Position numbers and translations under genes: made by a program. The notes below the pieces were generated by a model. That model saw only the letters and a list, made by a program, of their open reading frames with translations. It was not told where the DNA came from and did not search any database. Positions 36,518 through 51,518 of a DNA stretch of 64,000 nucleotides are shown here, in pieces. How positions within the stretch are numbered: the stretch's first letter is position 1; every line of letters begins with the position of its first letter. The DNA is from Adiantum capillus-veneris (lineage: Eukaryota > Streptophyta > Polypodiopsida > Polypodiales > Pteridaceae), in assembly GCA_014529385.2 (NCBI GenBank), contig CM043947.1, positions 133,007,891-133,071,890 of the forward strand. The letters run 5' to 3'.

Positions 36518-38930
36518 AAATAAAAATAAAACCAGTAACTATAGTTTTGGGCCTGCAAACCTTAAACCGACAAAGTCAAAGACTATAGTAGTCGTGAGCA
36601 GGAGACAAGAAATAGAGTCTATGAAGGACCACCTAACACCAGTCAACCAGTCAAGGGATTATAGACTGTGGGTCTAACCTAGAGCTCAATTTCGGAGTTA
36701 ATTTCCAAAGCCAGCATCCCGGTTTCTCTAGAAAGAAAAACCTTATGTATAGGATGTGTGTGTAGTTGTTTAATCTTAGATAATAATACATAATTGAACT
36801 TTTACATTCAAAAGACAGCTGGCAATGGATCAGAGAACAGATAAGTACAGAAACAACTCAGTATTAGAATCATTTATGTACAATGTTTGTAGGAATGAGG
36901 TCCCATTCTAGTATACAAAAAGTAGAAAAACTCCCCAAATCAATACTGAGTGTGCAATCCAGTGTAGGTCAGCTTGCCAAAGTCAAAAAAAACCTCCAAG
37001 ATAAGATAGAGTCATTGCCTACATCCATCCAAATAAGACAACAGATATGTTAGTCTTGGATGTGTTTTACAGGTATTAATGGACTATACTAGTTGTTATC
37101 CATGTCCATCTCTTAATTTTTTTTAAACTTACAAGCTTAGTCCAAAGTACTTATGCAGTTTTTCTAAAAAGGCTTTACTATCCCAAAGTTTATTTAGTAC
37201 TTTATACTTTACTAGAGGGCCATACCCCCTTCTACTCCAAGTGGTATGCTCCCCCAAACAAAACAAACTACTTGAGTTTTTATCTGCCAAATTAATGAGG
37301 TTCTGTCAGTAAAGAAGCCTAAATATTATTAACGAGTTTAAGCTTGTTGTTCTATATTTAGAACTGATAATGTTTATGTTACAATAGAATCCATCCCTTC
37401 CTAATTTTATAAGTCACAATCTCATAGCAAGCCCAAGTGGTAAAGACCTTTTCTGGTATCCTAGCCCGTCCAACTCTCAAACCAAAAAACAAGGGCAAGC
37501 TGTGAATGCAAATAGTATTGCATTATCTTGAACAATCAAACGAATATCGAACAGGTCCATACATAGAATGCAACCGGGCCATATTCCCCCCAAATTCACC
37601 ATAAAAATATGCAGCACCAGCGTGTTTATGGGAAAAATAAACGGCCCAAAAATTCACTAAGCTACCCCATACGGAGGGTTTTACCAGATCTTATAAGTGA
37701 TAGTCATCATGATACCAAGTTACAGTAGCGACAGTACCAAGTGTAAGAATCAATAATCATCCGGGGTATACCCCCATCCCAAAGCTCCATTATGTACCGA
37801 TAGGATACTTACCATTCCAATGTCAGGCCAAGCGGCAGTTACCATATACTTACCTTCAACATTAGTGAGTAGAAAAACCCCCTTTTTTGTACTTAGTCAA
37901 CTCAAAACGGTGGGCTTTAGCATGCTTAAAGCCACGATGGTCATGATGCCAAGCTTAATTGATAGTTCCCACTCAAAAATTTAGTACACCCAGTATCAAA
38001 TAGTCCCCAAGGCTTCCCGTGCTAAAAGTCCAAAAAATAATCCCCATTATTTATACAAAAAAACCGCAGTCTGACAAGATGTTTTTGCCAATAAACCAAT
38101 GCTTTATGAAAAGTTTGTAAACGGCATTAAACTGTAGAGGTGACAGTATCAAAAAAATCCCCAAGGTTATTGGTAATCAAAAGAAAATAAACCAATCGTT
38201 GGATCCAGTTAGGTCCTGCTGCACATAGCAGCCATAAAAAATAAAGTGTAGGATGTTTTTTAGAAAAAACCAATATTTTACGGCAGTAGTAGTTATAAGA
38301 AAATGTCAAAAAGCCAACCCTCATACCTCAAAAATACCAGGCAATCGATACCCAGAGGCAAGGTTCAGAGCAATGTTTATACCACTATCATGCCAACATC
38401 CATTGTACTTACCTTGCTGTAACGGCCAAAACGTGATGTTTGTTCAATGTACAACCTTATCAAAAATCAAATAACAGGAAGTACAACCTGATGTTTGTTC
38501 AATGTACAACCTTATCAAAAATCAAATAACAGGAAGTAAGCATGGGAAAGGTAAAAACCTGAGAGACGTGAGTAGTGAGCTCCATAATTTTGTGTTGAAG
38601 CACGCAGTAGGTTATTTAGTTTAAACAAGACAGAACAACCCAAGCTAAGTGAGGGGCATAGATGCACCCTCACCTATTTATATAGGGGAAGGAGGAGGGA
38701 CTGCCAGTTCTATGTCATGAGCGGGAACCATGAGTGAGGAGATCGCCGTTTGTGAAGCAGGGCCGCCTTCATACCCAAGTAATGAGAGTTTTTCGTAAAC
38801 CAGCGTCTATACGGCAGTAATAAAGAACCTGCCCGATTTACCCAATGAAAAGGGGTGGTAACTTTTTTGCTAAGTCACATAATGAAGACCCAACCTAGTG
38901 TATTTTTAGGGAGTGTGTCCGAAAAGGCCA
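36518..38930 (-). other. Non-coding; possible LTR/leader of a minus-strand element
   Basis: No gene. A TATA-like sequence (tatataaatagg on the minus strand) lies at 38,674-38,685 in a context gtgagggtgc downstream, as in an LTR. No second copy of this region is visible, so the LTR reading is unproven. Confidence 0.3.
38434..38541. repeat. 56-bp tandem duplication
   Basis: The block starting gatgtttgttcaatgtacaa at 38,434 is repeated at 38,490, apparently without change through aacaggaagta. Confidence 0.9.
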
Positions 38931-38950
38931 GGCAGTCTTAGTAACACAAA

Positions 38951-38954
38951 GTGT

Positions 38955-39009
<55 letters not shown>

Positions 39010-39010
39010 G

Positions 39011-39070
<60 letters not shown>

Positions 39071-39071
39071 G
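38951..39071. repeat. (GT)n microsatellite with interruptions
   Basis: About 120 bp of GT with a few single-base changes, ending in gcatgcgcgcgc, a short alternating purine-pyrimidine tail. Confidence 0.95.
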
Positions 39072-39454
39072 CATGCGCGCGCCAATGATCCTATTTTTAG
39101 AGGTAGATATGAACCTTCTTTGCATGGAAGAGGAGAGTCAAGCTACTAGTAATTTTAATGGAAGATGCATTTGAGAGTAAATTCATACAGATTAGGTTTC
39201 AAATGGTTCTTGGACATACTATTTTCTTAGCTGTTAGGAGAAAGAGTGAGAAAGAGAGGGAAGAACAGAGGCGACTCATAAGAATTTGCAGTTTATGGAA
39301 GCTTTATCTAGGCCTGTAGTTTGTGTATTGAATGTAGCCCACCTCACTGCTCACATTTGTTTGACACATGCAAAAGGTGAGTAGAAGAGAGATGGGAATT
39401 GAGAATGGGGAAGAGAGAGAATCATGTGTTAGTTTCACACCAATGGCCACAAAG

Positions 39455-39495
<41 letters not shown>

Positions 39496-39884
39496 ATCAA
39501 GGGAGGCAAAAGAAAAAGTTGCAACCATGTGGAAACTACTTTAATCAAAAGTCTTCCAATTTGAAGATAAAGTATATATATAGATAGATGAGTTTGTGAA
39601 GTAGACTTTGGTTATGTCTTTCAAAAAGGGTTACATTCAACACATGGAGTGGTACAAGATAGGCCCTTCCCATGATGTCATTTGAGAAAAAGTTGAAGGG
39701 ACAAACTTTACTAGCTCCTAAAGACCTTAGCACCCTAAGGGTGAAGGTTGTTCAAATTTCTTTGCTAGACACGTGTCCCTAAGAGCTTTAAAAGTTTTAG
39801 TCTTTCAAATGCTATTCTCTAAAGCCTACATTCACTTTTTGGATATACGTGAAAAAGACTTTAGAGAATGAAGGATAGGAATAT

Positions 39885-40554
39885 TCCGGGGGATTCACTC
39901 TATATACAGAAGGGGACGCCACCTACGAGCGGACAACTTTGATAAAACCCCTATATGCGACTCATATTAGGGAATATGACCCCCCTTTCTACGCTTATAC
40001 GGTAGTCAACGAAGAAAACTATCATACCCCTATCTTACATATAAAATTTAGGTCTCACATAATCTAATTGAGTAGAACTAGTCAAAGAGTGTGTAGCATA
40101 GTGACGGGTAACATACTAAGGAACCACTTCTAATGATATTCCCTCAATTTGTCTTAGTTTGACTTCAAACTATGTACCCAATCAGGCCGCACTCTGGCTA
40201 CGTGTCCAATTCTGACCCATCCAAAGTTGGTGTAAATCAACCCTTGACCTGCTCCAAATCAGCACTAATCTATGACCGGCTTGATGAAAATTTTTATATG
40301 TGACCTGATAAAAAACTTTCCCTAAACTCACCCGAGTTCTAGTGCACATCGCTGACCAATTATTACAAGTAATCAACCCGAGTGAGCCCCTCCCCCCCCC
40401 CCCCAAATATGATACCCCCCTCCCTTATTTTTAAGACTGGGAGATAAATTATTGGGGGCCTGTCCCTAACTTATACCCTCATGTAGCTTGTAAAAAAACC
40501 CCCCTCCCCTGCATTTACGTGGTGCGGTAAGTTTATCATGGTGAATCCCCCGGG
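39885..40554. mobile_element. 670-bp non-autonomous DNA transposon with 8-bp target duplication
   Basis: The left end tccgggggattcac and right end gtgaatcccccggg are inverted repeats over 14 bp with one mismatch at the outermost base. Both ends are flanked directly by AGGAATAT (39,877-39,884 and 40,555-40,562), an exact 8-bp direct repeat. An 8-bp duplication is the hAT signature, although the TIR does not start with the usual CAG or TAG. The interior has poly-C runs and no coding potential. Confidence 0.8.
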
Positions 40555-40562
40555 AGGAATAT

Positions 40563-43130
40563 CTGCATACGAATCTAAGTGAGATGTCGCTTTGTCAAAG
40601 GGAGGAAATAACAAGCAAAGCTAGAGGAGGGAGTTCAAAAATGGTGGGCAACCAGCCAATTAGAGGAGTGACCTGAGGGTTGGAAGGAGAGGCTACATCA
40701 CAGAGCTACAAGAAGAAGATTGCCTTTTTCTTTTATGTCTATGCTTGCCTTTCTCATATCGAATGGCTCTCAGGTGGATGGCTCAGCCCGAATATTTCTC
40801 TCTCGCTTGATGCGGTCATGAGGTTGGAGTCGCTCACTACGTCGTGCTTATTTGAGACGTGTCAAGCTTGAATTGCTACCTTGAAGTGGGATCTACGAAG
40901 ATTCAATCTAATGAGAGTAGAAAGAGCGAGTTTGATCCCATGATGTGAGGAATTCATAAAGGGCCCTTTCATTTAAGGACTTCAAAAAAATTCATGTCAC
41001 TAAATTGTTTCCTTATTTTCTACGCTAATTAAATCCATCTTTTCTTATAAAAAAGCATTAAAATATATTTTTTTTTAAAATTCAATGTAGCTTTTTATTT
41101 TAATGTTTTTATTACATATAAATTTTTCACAAAATATAAAAATTTAAAAACTTTATTATATGTCTATTAGACCTACCTTTTCCTATGAAAAAGTTAAAAT
41201 TTTCTTTTGTTTTAATTTGGCAATGTGCTCCTTCAATGCTTTTATTACAAATAGTTTTTTTATAGAATGTGAGAATTACCAAAAACTTTAAATTTATTAT
41301 ATATTTTTCTTATTAGACCTAAATTTTTCTATGAGAATATTAAATTTTTTTATTCTAATTTGTCAATGGGTCCCTTCATTCATGTTAGTTCCTTTTCATT
41401 TTATTTTGTTTTAGAAATGCAAATGTGAGCCTTTCAATTTGTTGTTTAAGTGGGGGGGGCATGTAACATATAAGCCATTTGTGATTATGTGTCTATAATG
41501 GACAATAAAATTTTATATTTAAATACAAAAATGACATGTGATTGTAAGCACTCATTCATACCCACTCCCCAGAACTCTCGTTCCCCCTAATAATGGGTTT
41601 TATCTTTAGTAGGCCTTCATGACTCTTTGGCTTGTTTTCTTTCAACCAGGTGAATGGGGTACTAATTGAAAGAGCTTTGAATTCGTGATCCTTTTAAAAC
41701 TTTGAGGTTGTGAAGAAACAAGGTTGGTTTGATGTGATATGCCTTTTTGAGATGTGAAGAAAAACAAGGTGAAGAATCACGATGGCATGTTAAGGAAATG
41801 CAATGCAAAGTAGATGAGGGTTGTGTTTGTATTATTTATCTTTTCACGACAAAAAAATAACTTGAAAGGTTACAAAGAGGGTATATTATAAAGGGAGCAA
41901 TAGATATATGGCAAAAGATGACTAAGAGGTTAAGTTATTTCAATATAAACATGGAGAAGTTACTTGCTAACCAAATTTGGCCAAACTTGGAACTTTAGTT
42001 TGTTGTTGGTTAAGTTATTTCAATAATAAACATGGAGAAGCTACTTGTTGACCAAATTTAGCCAAACTTGGAAGTTTAGTTAGTTGCTTTTTTGAGATAA
42101 ATGTTGTAGTGAACTACATAAAGAAACCAATGTGACTATTTCAATATAGGTTGGTATTTTAGAATTAATATCCGCATTTAGATGACATTGAAGTATGATC
42201 AATTGACATAGATCATTGAATTATAGAAACATCTCTAAAAATGATGGGTCTAAGTAATTTTATGTGAAAATTTAAATTAATAATAATAATATTTCATGAA
42301 GATGGCAATAATTAATGCTATTTTTCTTCTTGCAACGTTCTCTTGATCAAGTGTTACTTGTAATGTATATATGAATTTTTTCCTTGAAACGTGTTTTATC
42401 ATTATTAGGAATGTCTAAGTTTAATCCCTAATAATAATACATATTACACTAAAGTAACAAGGTGGCATTTGAATATTTAAAACCAAAAGTCAAAAAAATA
42501 TCTTAGTTGTTGTGAAGAATTTTTTTCATTTAAAGATAATTTAGAATTTTTTAGTTATAAATTATTTGAAAATGAAAGAAAATTTTACAACTAACAAAGT
42601 ATGTTTTAAATCAAAAAGTTGAAAAGAAAGTTGTTAGATCCTTAAATGAAGGGACCCATTTACAAACTAAATGAAGACAAATGAAAGAAAGTCAAGTCAT
42701 CATTAAAAAATGAATTGACCAAGTTACAATGATGGAAAAACCTACTTATTTTATAAAATGAACATAAAATCTTTATAAATATTTCTTTAAAGAAGAAAAC
42801 AAGGAATTCAACTAAGAAATAAAAGAAGGGACCAAATTACATTATGGAAAGACCCCTTACTTTTTAACCAAAGCAAACACATGCCCACCATCAGCAACCT
42901 TTGCACCAACAGTTGAAAAATTGCACCATTTTTCCACCACAACCCTATGGCCTTATACAAGCCAACATAGGTTTTGAATATGAAATATAGTTTGATATAG
43001 GGTTGAGTTTCCATGTGAATCAAATAGCAAGAAAGGGATACCTTTCCGCTAGAGCCCCATCAAAATGGACTAGAAGATAAACAAGATGTTACTGAAGAGC
43101 ATGCCAACTATCTTTTTTTCCAAACTCACA
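40563..43130. other. AT-rich sequence without a gene; includes a diverged 77-bp tandem duplication
   Basis: No coding signal. The block gttaagttatttcaat-ataaacatggagaag recurs at about 41,930 and 42,007, both followed by ccaaattt-gccaaacttgga. The rest is poly-A/T-rich, consistent with old decayed repeats. Confidence 0.4.
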
Positions 43131-43551
43131 AATTGTGAGTGATGATTGTATTGAAAAATTTAAAAGAAACAAAAAAAACTTACATATAAAGCCATGTTCC
43201 ATCAGAGCCATGGCAACTACTAGCATCGACATCACACACCACCAGATAGACCAGCTCCATCTGCTCATAAAGGGTGCCACCTTGAGGCCAAAATCTCACC
43301 ATAGGGAACATAGAAAGACTCGAGGTTGCCACCACCAAGGAGTTAGTCCTTCCACAACTCACTCCTTGACCCAAGACAATACAAAGGAGGCATAATCCCA
43401 CCAAGGAAAGAAGACCACTAAATTTATCTATTCTTTTTCTTTCATTTTAGAAGACTAATCGTGTTAGTCATAGTGCCTGAAACACTCACAAGATGGCTCA
43501 TGAGATCAATCTTCAGGTTTTTGGTCACCACTTGTATTCGAGCCTAGACGG

Positions 43552-44720
43552 CTAGCATCCAACATCTCTCCCACAAGCGGGGTTGAGGATCGATTCTAGT
43601 GTGTCTTGAACCTCTATTGACGAGCATCGCATCTCTTTGTTAATCTTAGATGGTTTGATAGGCATGACATGTTTCTTTTGCATCTCCACCAGTGGGCTAC
43701 TCTTCTCTTGAGTTGCTTCATTGCAAGATAGGTCCTGATCTCTAGCCATGTCTTCCAGACTTGTGTCAACTATATTGGGCATGACCTCCCTATTAACACA
43801 TCTCCAAGTGGTCTTGATTGGGTTGCATGCAAATTCAACCTCATGGCAATCCTTAGCGTAATGACTAACCCTATGACATTTGTAGCACGAATTTGGAAAC
43901 GAGGAGAATGGAAGCTCTTTTTGGAAGCTACCAAATCTGCCCATACTCAAATCCAAATACTTAGGAATTGGCTTACACATATTCAACAGAATGCAGACTC
44001 TTATATCCAAGTGAGATCTAACCGCTATAGTTTGGGAATGAACAACACCCTACCGAACATAGTAGCAATGGAGTCCACATAGTTGTTTAGCAAGAGAGGG
44101 AAACTCTTGCGTGTGACCCATACCGGGCAAAAGTCCATAAACTCTTCATATAGACAGAAATCGGGCATCCAGGGCATTGCATAAGCAAAGTGAGAAGCCT
44201 TTGAAATTCCTCATTTCATTACAAGGTCCTGAACCATTTGATCAGAAGCACACCGTATCACATAGAAGCCTTTTCCTACTATTGTAAAGTGGCAAATCTC
44301 ACTTATGTTCTTTGTCTCACTGTCGCTACCCACCCCCATAGGTTCTTCGTCATCATCCAATGGCCCATAAAATAGAGCACTGCTGATTGAGCACTACAAA
44401 CCTATAGGCCTCCAAGTTAAACTCTACTTGCATAGCACGTATCCATATTCAGGTTTGTTCTGACTGTGCCTAATTGCCTCATGCAGTACCTCCTCTGCCA
44501 AGGAACGAGCATCAAAGTGAGAAGGCTTTAGAATCTTCTTTGGATTGGCAATGCTTGCATACAACTCTGAAGTCCTCTTCCTCCCTTCTGTAGTGAATAA
44601 ACAGCCTTGCCTAGAGAGATCCGGTGACCTCCCCAAGGTGCCACCTTGATTCCCTCCATCGAGTTCCATACTAACTCCTGAAGGGAGAATCCCCTCCCCT
44701 TGGACCACCACTGCCACCAA
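43552..44720 (-). pseudogene. LINE ORF1 fragment (DUF4283/zf-CCHC type)
   Basis: The clearest frame (44,010-43,552) begins MDIRVCILLNMCKPIPKYLD, the typical phrase before the zinc knuckle of plant LINE ORF1 proteins. It contains CYKCHRVSHYAKDC, an intact C-x2-C-x4-H-x4-C. Upstream, frames with stops carry the DUF4283-like region (for example SDQMVQDLVMK near 44.23 kb). No endonuclease or RT follows, so this is a truncated remnant that lost its 3' part. Confidence 0.65.
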
Positions 44721-45256
44721 TTGTGTGACCCTACCCTAAATTCCTACCCCAATGTTGAATCTTGCAAAACTTTGATGGATTGGGATTGCATAATAGGGAA
44801 AGAACATAAAAACTTAATAATGCAATAGGACTAAGTGCAAAGATCGCATCAAGAGGCAAGGCCCAATGAACTTTTCTTGTATAAATAAGTATCGACGGTG
44901 AAAAATGGATATTGTCTATAGCATATATACGGTGGTTACTTTATAAGAGTGGTTACTTTATAAGTGGATTTGTCCAAGAGTTACTTTGTGATAAGTGGGG
45001 TTCCACAACTTGAACAATTAAAATAAATTCATTATTCCATAGAGAAAACCAAATAGGCTCTATGTTAAGCTTTATTAGTGTCAAGAATTGTGGGGTTCTA
45101 GGAAAGTGTACACCAATGTTGCATAAGTGTCGGAGGACACAAGACGGCTATTAGGTTCCAATATGAGAAACCATTAAACAAGAAAATGCATGGCGCTTGA
45201 CAAAGTTAGCCTAGAGGTAAATGAAATGTACATTTGACATGGTGCTTGCTTGAAAA

Positions 45257-45740
45257 ATGTTGAGCCTAAGAGAGGTGTTTAATTGCATATGTGGGAAACA
45301 AAATCCACAATCTTTATGTGTGTTCTACCTTAGTGTTGGAGTTGGTTCATACAAACATATACTTATGAATGGTAGTCCATCACTTGGTGGAACCAAGTAT
45401 TCAATGTTGATTATTGATGATTTCAGGAGGTTTATGTGGGTACAATTTCTCATGACCAAGGATGAGGCATTGATTTTATTTATTCACTTGCAAGGTTTTG
45501 GTGAAGAAAGAGACAAAGCAACCTATCAAAGTTGTTCGACTTGACAATGGTGGAGACTTTACTTCTAAACAACTATTTGAGTTAAGCAATGGTGGAAATT
45601 TTACCCTAATAAGTTTCTTTTATTCTATGTAGAGTTTGGCATCATGCAAGAGCTGCATTCTGTAGAAAATCTATATTGTTTAAGGAAGAATCTAGTGGTT
45701 GTGGATATGGTTTGCACCAAAATCTAATATCTAACTAACC
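45257..45740 (+). pseudogene. Copia integrase fragment
   Basis: SPSLGGTKYSMLIIDDFRRF and a following WVQFLMTKDEALILF are standard copia integrase core phrases around the first catalytic Asp region. The frame breaks at about 45,540, after which VRLDNGGDFTSKQL, carrying the second-Asp box, continues in another frame. RT and RNase H are missing before the LTR-like repeat starts. Confidence 0.75.
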
Positions 45741-45784
45741 CAAATTATTTTCTCATATGGAACTGATCATTTAATGTGGGAGAA

Positions 45785-46842
45785 TAAACAGAAAGAAGAG
45801 TTAGAATATAGACATGTGATTTTAGATTTATCTCAGCACGGGACCAAAGAATGGGTCCAAATGGAAGATGGTTTAGCAAAGAGCAATGCCAACTAATGGA
45901 GCTTAAATGGCCTTAGGGTTAGCTTCATTGAAGACCTCCAAAGCTTAATGTTAAAAGTCCTTAGACCTAGGACCTTAGGAAAGCTAGGGCTGAGCTTGAG
46001 GTGGGGACCCGGCCCAAGCTTGACGTGATTGTCATGCTTGCTGGCTAAGGAGCTTGTCGTGCTTGTTGACTAAGGTGCTTATCGTGCTTGTTGACTAAGG
46101 TGCTTGAGTTGTTTGTCGTGCTTGCCAACTAAGGTGCTTGAGGTACTTGCCATGCTTATGGGACTAGGGTCTTGAGGAGTTTGAAGTCAACAAGGTCATA
46201 CAAAGAGGGGGGCGAGCCTACAAGCTAAAGGCATGAGAGAGCACACACACACACTCACTCAAGGCAAGCCCAAGCCAGAAGAGGAAACAAGGACACATGT
46301 CAAGTTCCACCTCATGTTACCCTCATGGAGTGTTTGAATCCTATTGGCTAGGCTTAAAAGGGGTCCAATGAGCGTTTCATTTAATTAAACAATTATCTAG
46401 GTATTATCAATCCCTCTCTCTCAAATGGGTAAGGAGGACACTTGTCCAAAGACTACCCATTGTTGCTTGAAATGCATTGTGCCTGTAATTGGCTAGGCTT
46501 AGAGGGGTCCAATGAGATTCAAGTTTAAGCTACAAGGAGGGCTCGACCAAAGCAAGAAAGGGGGTGCTTGGGGGGGTATACTCCCTCTCAAACACACTCC
46601 TCATTCTCACTTTGTGAAAGTGCAAGAGTTCATCTCCTTCTCCAAGCTTGAGAAGTTAAGAGCCTACACCGACACTCTTGGCTATGGAATACAAATCCAA
46701 CCAAGAGCCATGCTTCAATGCTATGCTAGCCATCTTCTTCATCTCCATTACTATGCTACTATGCCATGCTAAGCTCTATTAGTAATGGTATGAGAGGACG
46801 CTACTTCTTTCTCGTATGTTACTTCTTCTTTCTCTTTCCTTC
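45785..46842 (+). repeat. Copia-type LTR relative, family L2, copy 2 (cut by a gypsy LTR)
   Basis: Starts just after catttaatgtgggagaat, a plausible polypurine tract following the copia integrase fragment. It shares an ordered series of blocks with 17,540-18,735. It contains a short local expansion (46,020-46,160) of variants of gcttgtcgtgcttgttgacta. The right edge is where the gypsy LTR begins. Confidence 0.6.
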
Positions 46843-49985
<3,143 letters not shown>

Positions 49986-50010
49986 CCAACGTGAAAGAAT
50001 TGAGATGCTC

Positions 50011-50860
50011 TCATCTCAAGGGTAAGTCTGGATAATCCTTCTGAAGTGTTAGTCGATCTTCCCAAGTTGCGTTTTCTTTTGGAAAATCCTTCCACTTGAC
50101 TAGATATTCGATGATGTTTCTATTCCTTAGTTTTCTTTCCCGCGTCTCAAGGATGTAATCAGGTTGTAGCTCGAGAATGCCTTGATTAGGAATAACGACT
50201 TGTTCTACATCCACAAGATGATCGGGATTTGGAATATAGGGTTTAAACAAACTCGCATGAAAAATGTCATGAACTTTAATGTTTGAGGGTAATTGCAATT
50301 TGTAAGTTTGGTCACTTACAACCTTTATAATCTCATAGGTCCACAGTATCTTGGGCTAAGCTTCTTGAATTTTCCCAAGGATAGATTATTTTGCTTGGGT
50401 TTAACCTTTGGAAATACCTTATCCCCTAACTTAAAAGTTCTTTCAGATCTCTTTTTGTCTGCATAATGCTTCTATTTGTCCTGAGTTGCTTGAATATCAT
50501 TGAGAAGTGCTTTAGTCTGCACTTCCATGTCTTCTAGCATTTTCTTTGAGGCCTCCACTTTAATAGTTGGATTAGAAAAGTTCAGTGGAGCTATACACTC
50601 TTGTCCATAGAGTGCCTTGAATGGTGACATTCCTATGCTTCTATGATCGAAAGAATTATAAGCATACTCTACTAAAGGAAGATGTTGAATCCATTTCCTT
50701 GGCTCTTGTGAACAGTAAGCTCTAAGAATATACTCGATTACTTGGTTTATCCTTTCAATCTGCCCGTCGGTATGAGGATGATATGATGTATTGAAGCATA
50801 GCTGAGTTCCAATTGCTTGAAAAAGGGAAGTCCAAAACTTCAAAGTAAAGTTCACATCTC
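50011..50860 (-). pseudogene. pol: Gypsy integrase C-terminal half and chromodomain
   Basis: From the insertion junction the minus strand reads GDVNFTLKFWTSLFQAIGTQ, then SYHPHTDGQIERINQVIEYI with the third catalytic residue Glu intact, then the GMSPFKALYGQE region. After a frame break at about 50,470 the C-terminal part includes a chromodomain near 50,090 (VKWKDFPKENATWED). A chromodomain places the element among plant chromoviruses. The N-terminal half of the gene lies on the other side of the 9.2-kb insertion. Confidence 0.85.
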
Positions 50861-50893
50861 CATTAGGAAAAATGTGGACTCTCTTTGGGCCAT
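50861..50893 (+). repeat. Left terminal inverted repeat
   Basis: Begins cattaggaaaaatgtggact. The first 12 bases equal the reverse complement of the right end, and 28 of 33 agree overall. Similarity resumes after a one-base shift at aggat. Confidence 0.9.
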
Positions 50894-50920
50894 ATAGGAT
50901 TAAGGTTAATTAGGCTCCAG

Positions 50921-50948
50921 CCAATAGGAAGAGAGCAATGTATATAAG
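50921..50948 (+). promoter_or_regulatory. CCAAT and TATA boxes for the first plus-strand gene
   Basis: ccaatagg at 50,921 and gtatataag at 50,940 lie 60-90 bp inside the left TIR on the plus strand. The first ATG of the gene is about 570 bp downstream, so the leader is long or contains an intron. Confidence 0.5.
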
Positions 50949-51010
50949 TTTAGAATCTAAGAAAGTAGAGAGAATAATAGGGTTGTCCACTCATTTATTG
51001 CTTTGTATCC

Positions 51011-51066
51011 TAGAGGGAGGTGGATGGGTAAAAGAGGGAGGGGAAAAAAGGGAGGGGGGGAGTGGT
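51011..51066. repeat. Left G-rich subterminal tract
   Basis: Repeats of gaggga/gggaggg between short A-runs on the plus strand. The right end has the complementary arrangement (59,815-59,925), so both are G-rich when read inward from their own end. Confidence 0.55.
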
Positions 51067-51249
51067 GGATCCACATATACGTTTTTGCAAAAACCCTAAA
51101 ATTTCAAAAATTTTAAAAAAATAAATTCAAAATATTCCATCCAAAACTCCCCCCAAACCTACCCTATGATCAAAAAGTCATTTTCTCACTCTAGAACCTT
51201 TTTTCCAAGACTCCCTTCCTCCATAGCCCCTTTCCATAACACAAAGCTC

Positions 51250-51515
51250 TCACTTTCTCTCTAAACTCTTACACCTTCCTCCTTCTTCAAGCTCTCCATT
51301 GCAACTTTAAGCTCCCACTCTCTCTCTAAACTGTCTCCCTCCTCCTTCCTCAAGCTCTCCATTGCAACTTTAAGCTCCCACTCTCTCTCTAAACTCTGTT
51401 TCTCTCCTCCTTCCTCAAGCTCTCCATTACAACTGTAAGCTCCCACTCTCTCTCTAAACTTTGTCTCCCTCCTTCCCCAATCTCTCCATTGCAATTTCAA
51501 TCTCCCACTTAAGCA
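51250..51515 (+). repeat. Four-copy 62-65-bp tandem repeat in the leader of the first gene
   Basis: ctccatt recurs at 51,294, 51,357, 51,422 and 51,484, each followed by gcaa-ttt-aagctcccactc and a CT-rich tail. The array ends just before the ATG at 51,519. The transcript leader would be strongly pyrimidine-rich. A minus-strand ORF over it is a repeat shadow. Confidence 0.85.
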
Positions 51516-51518
51516 TCC

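Noticed and set aside
39877-40562. Mutator-type assignment from a possible 9-bp duplication
   Set aside because: Only 8 bases match when the inverted ends are aligned symmetrically, and the TIR is far shorter than Mutator TIRs.
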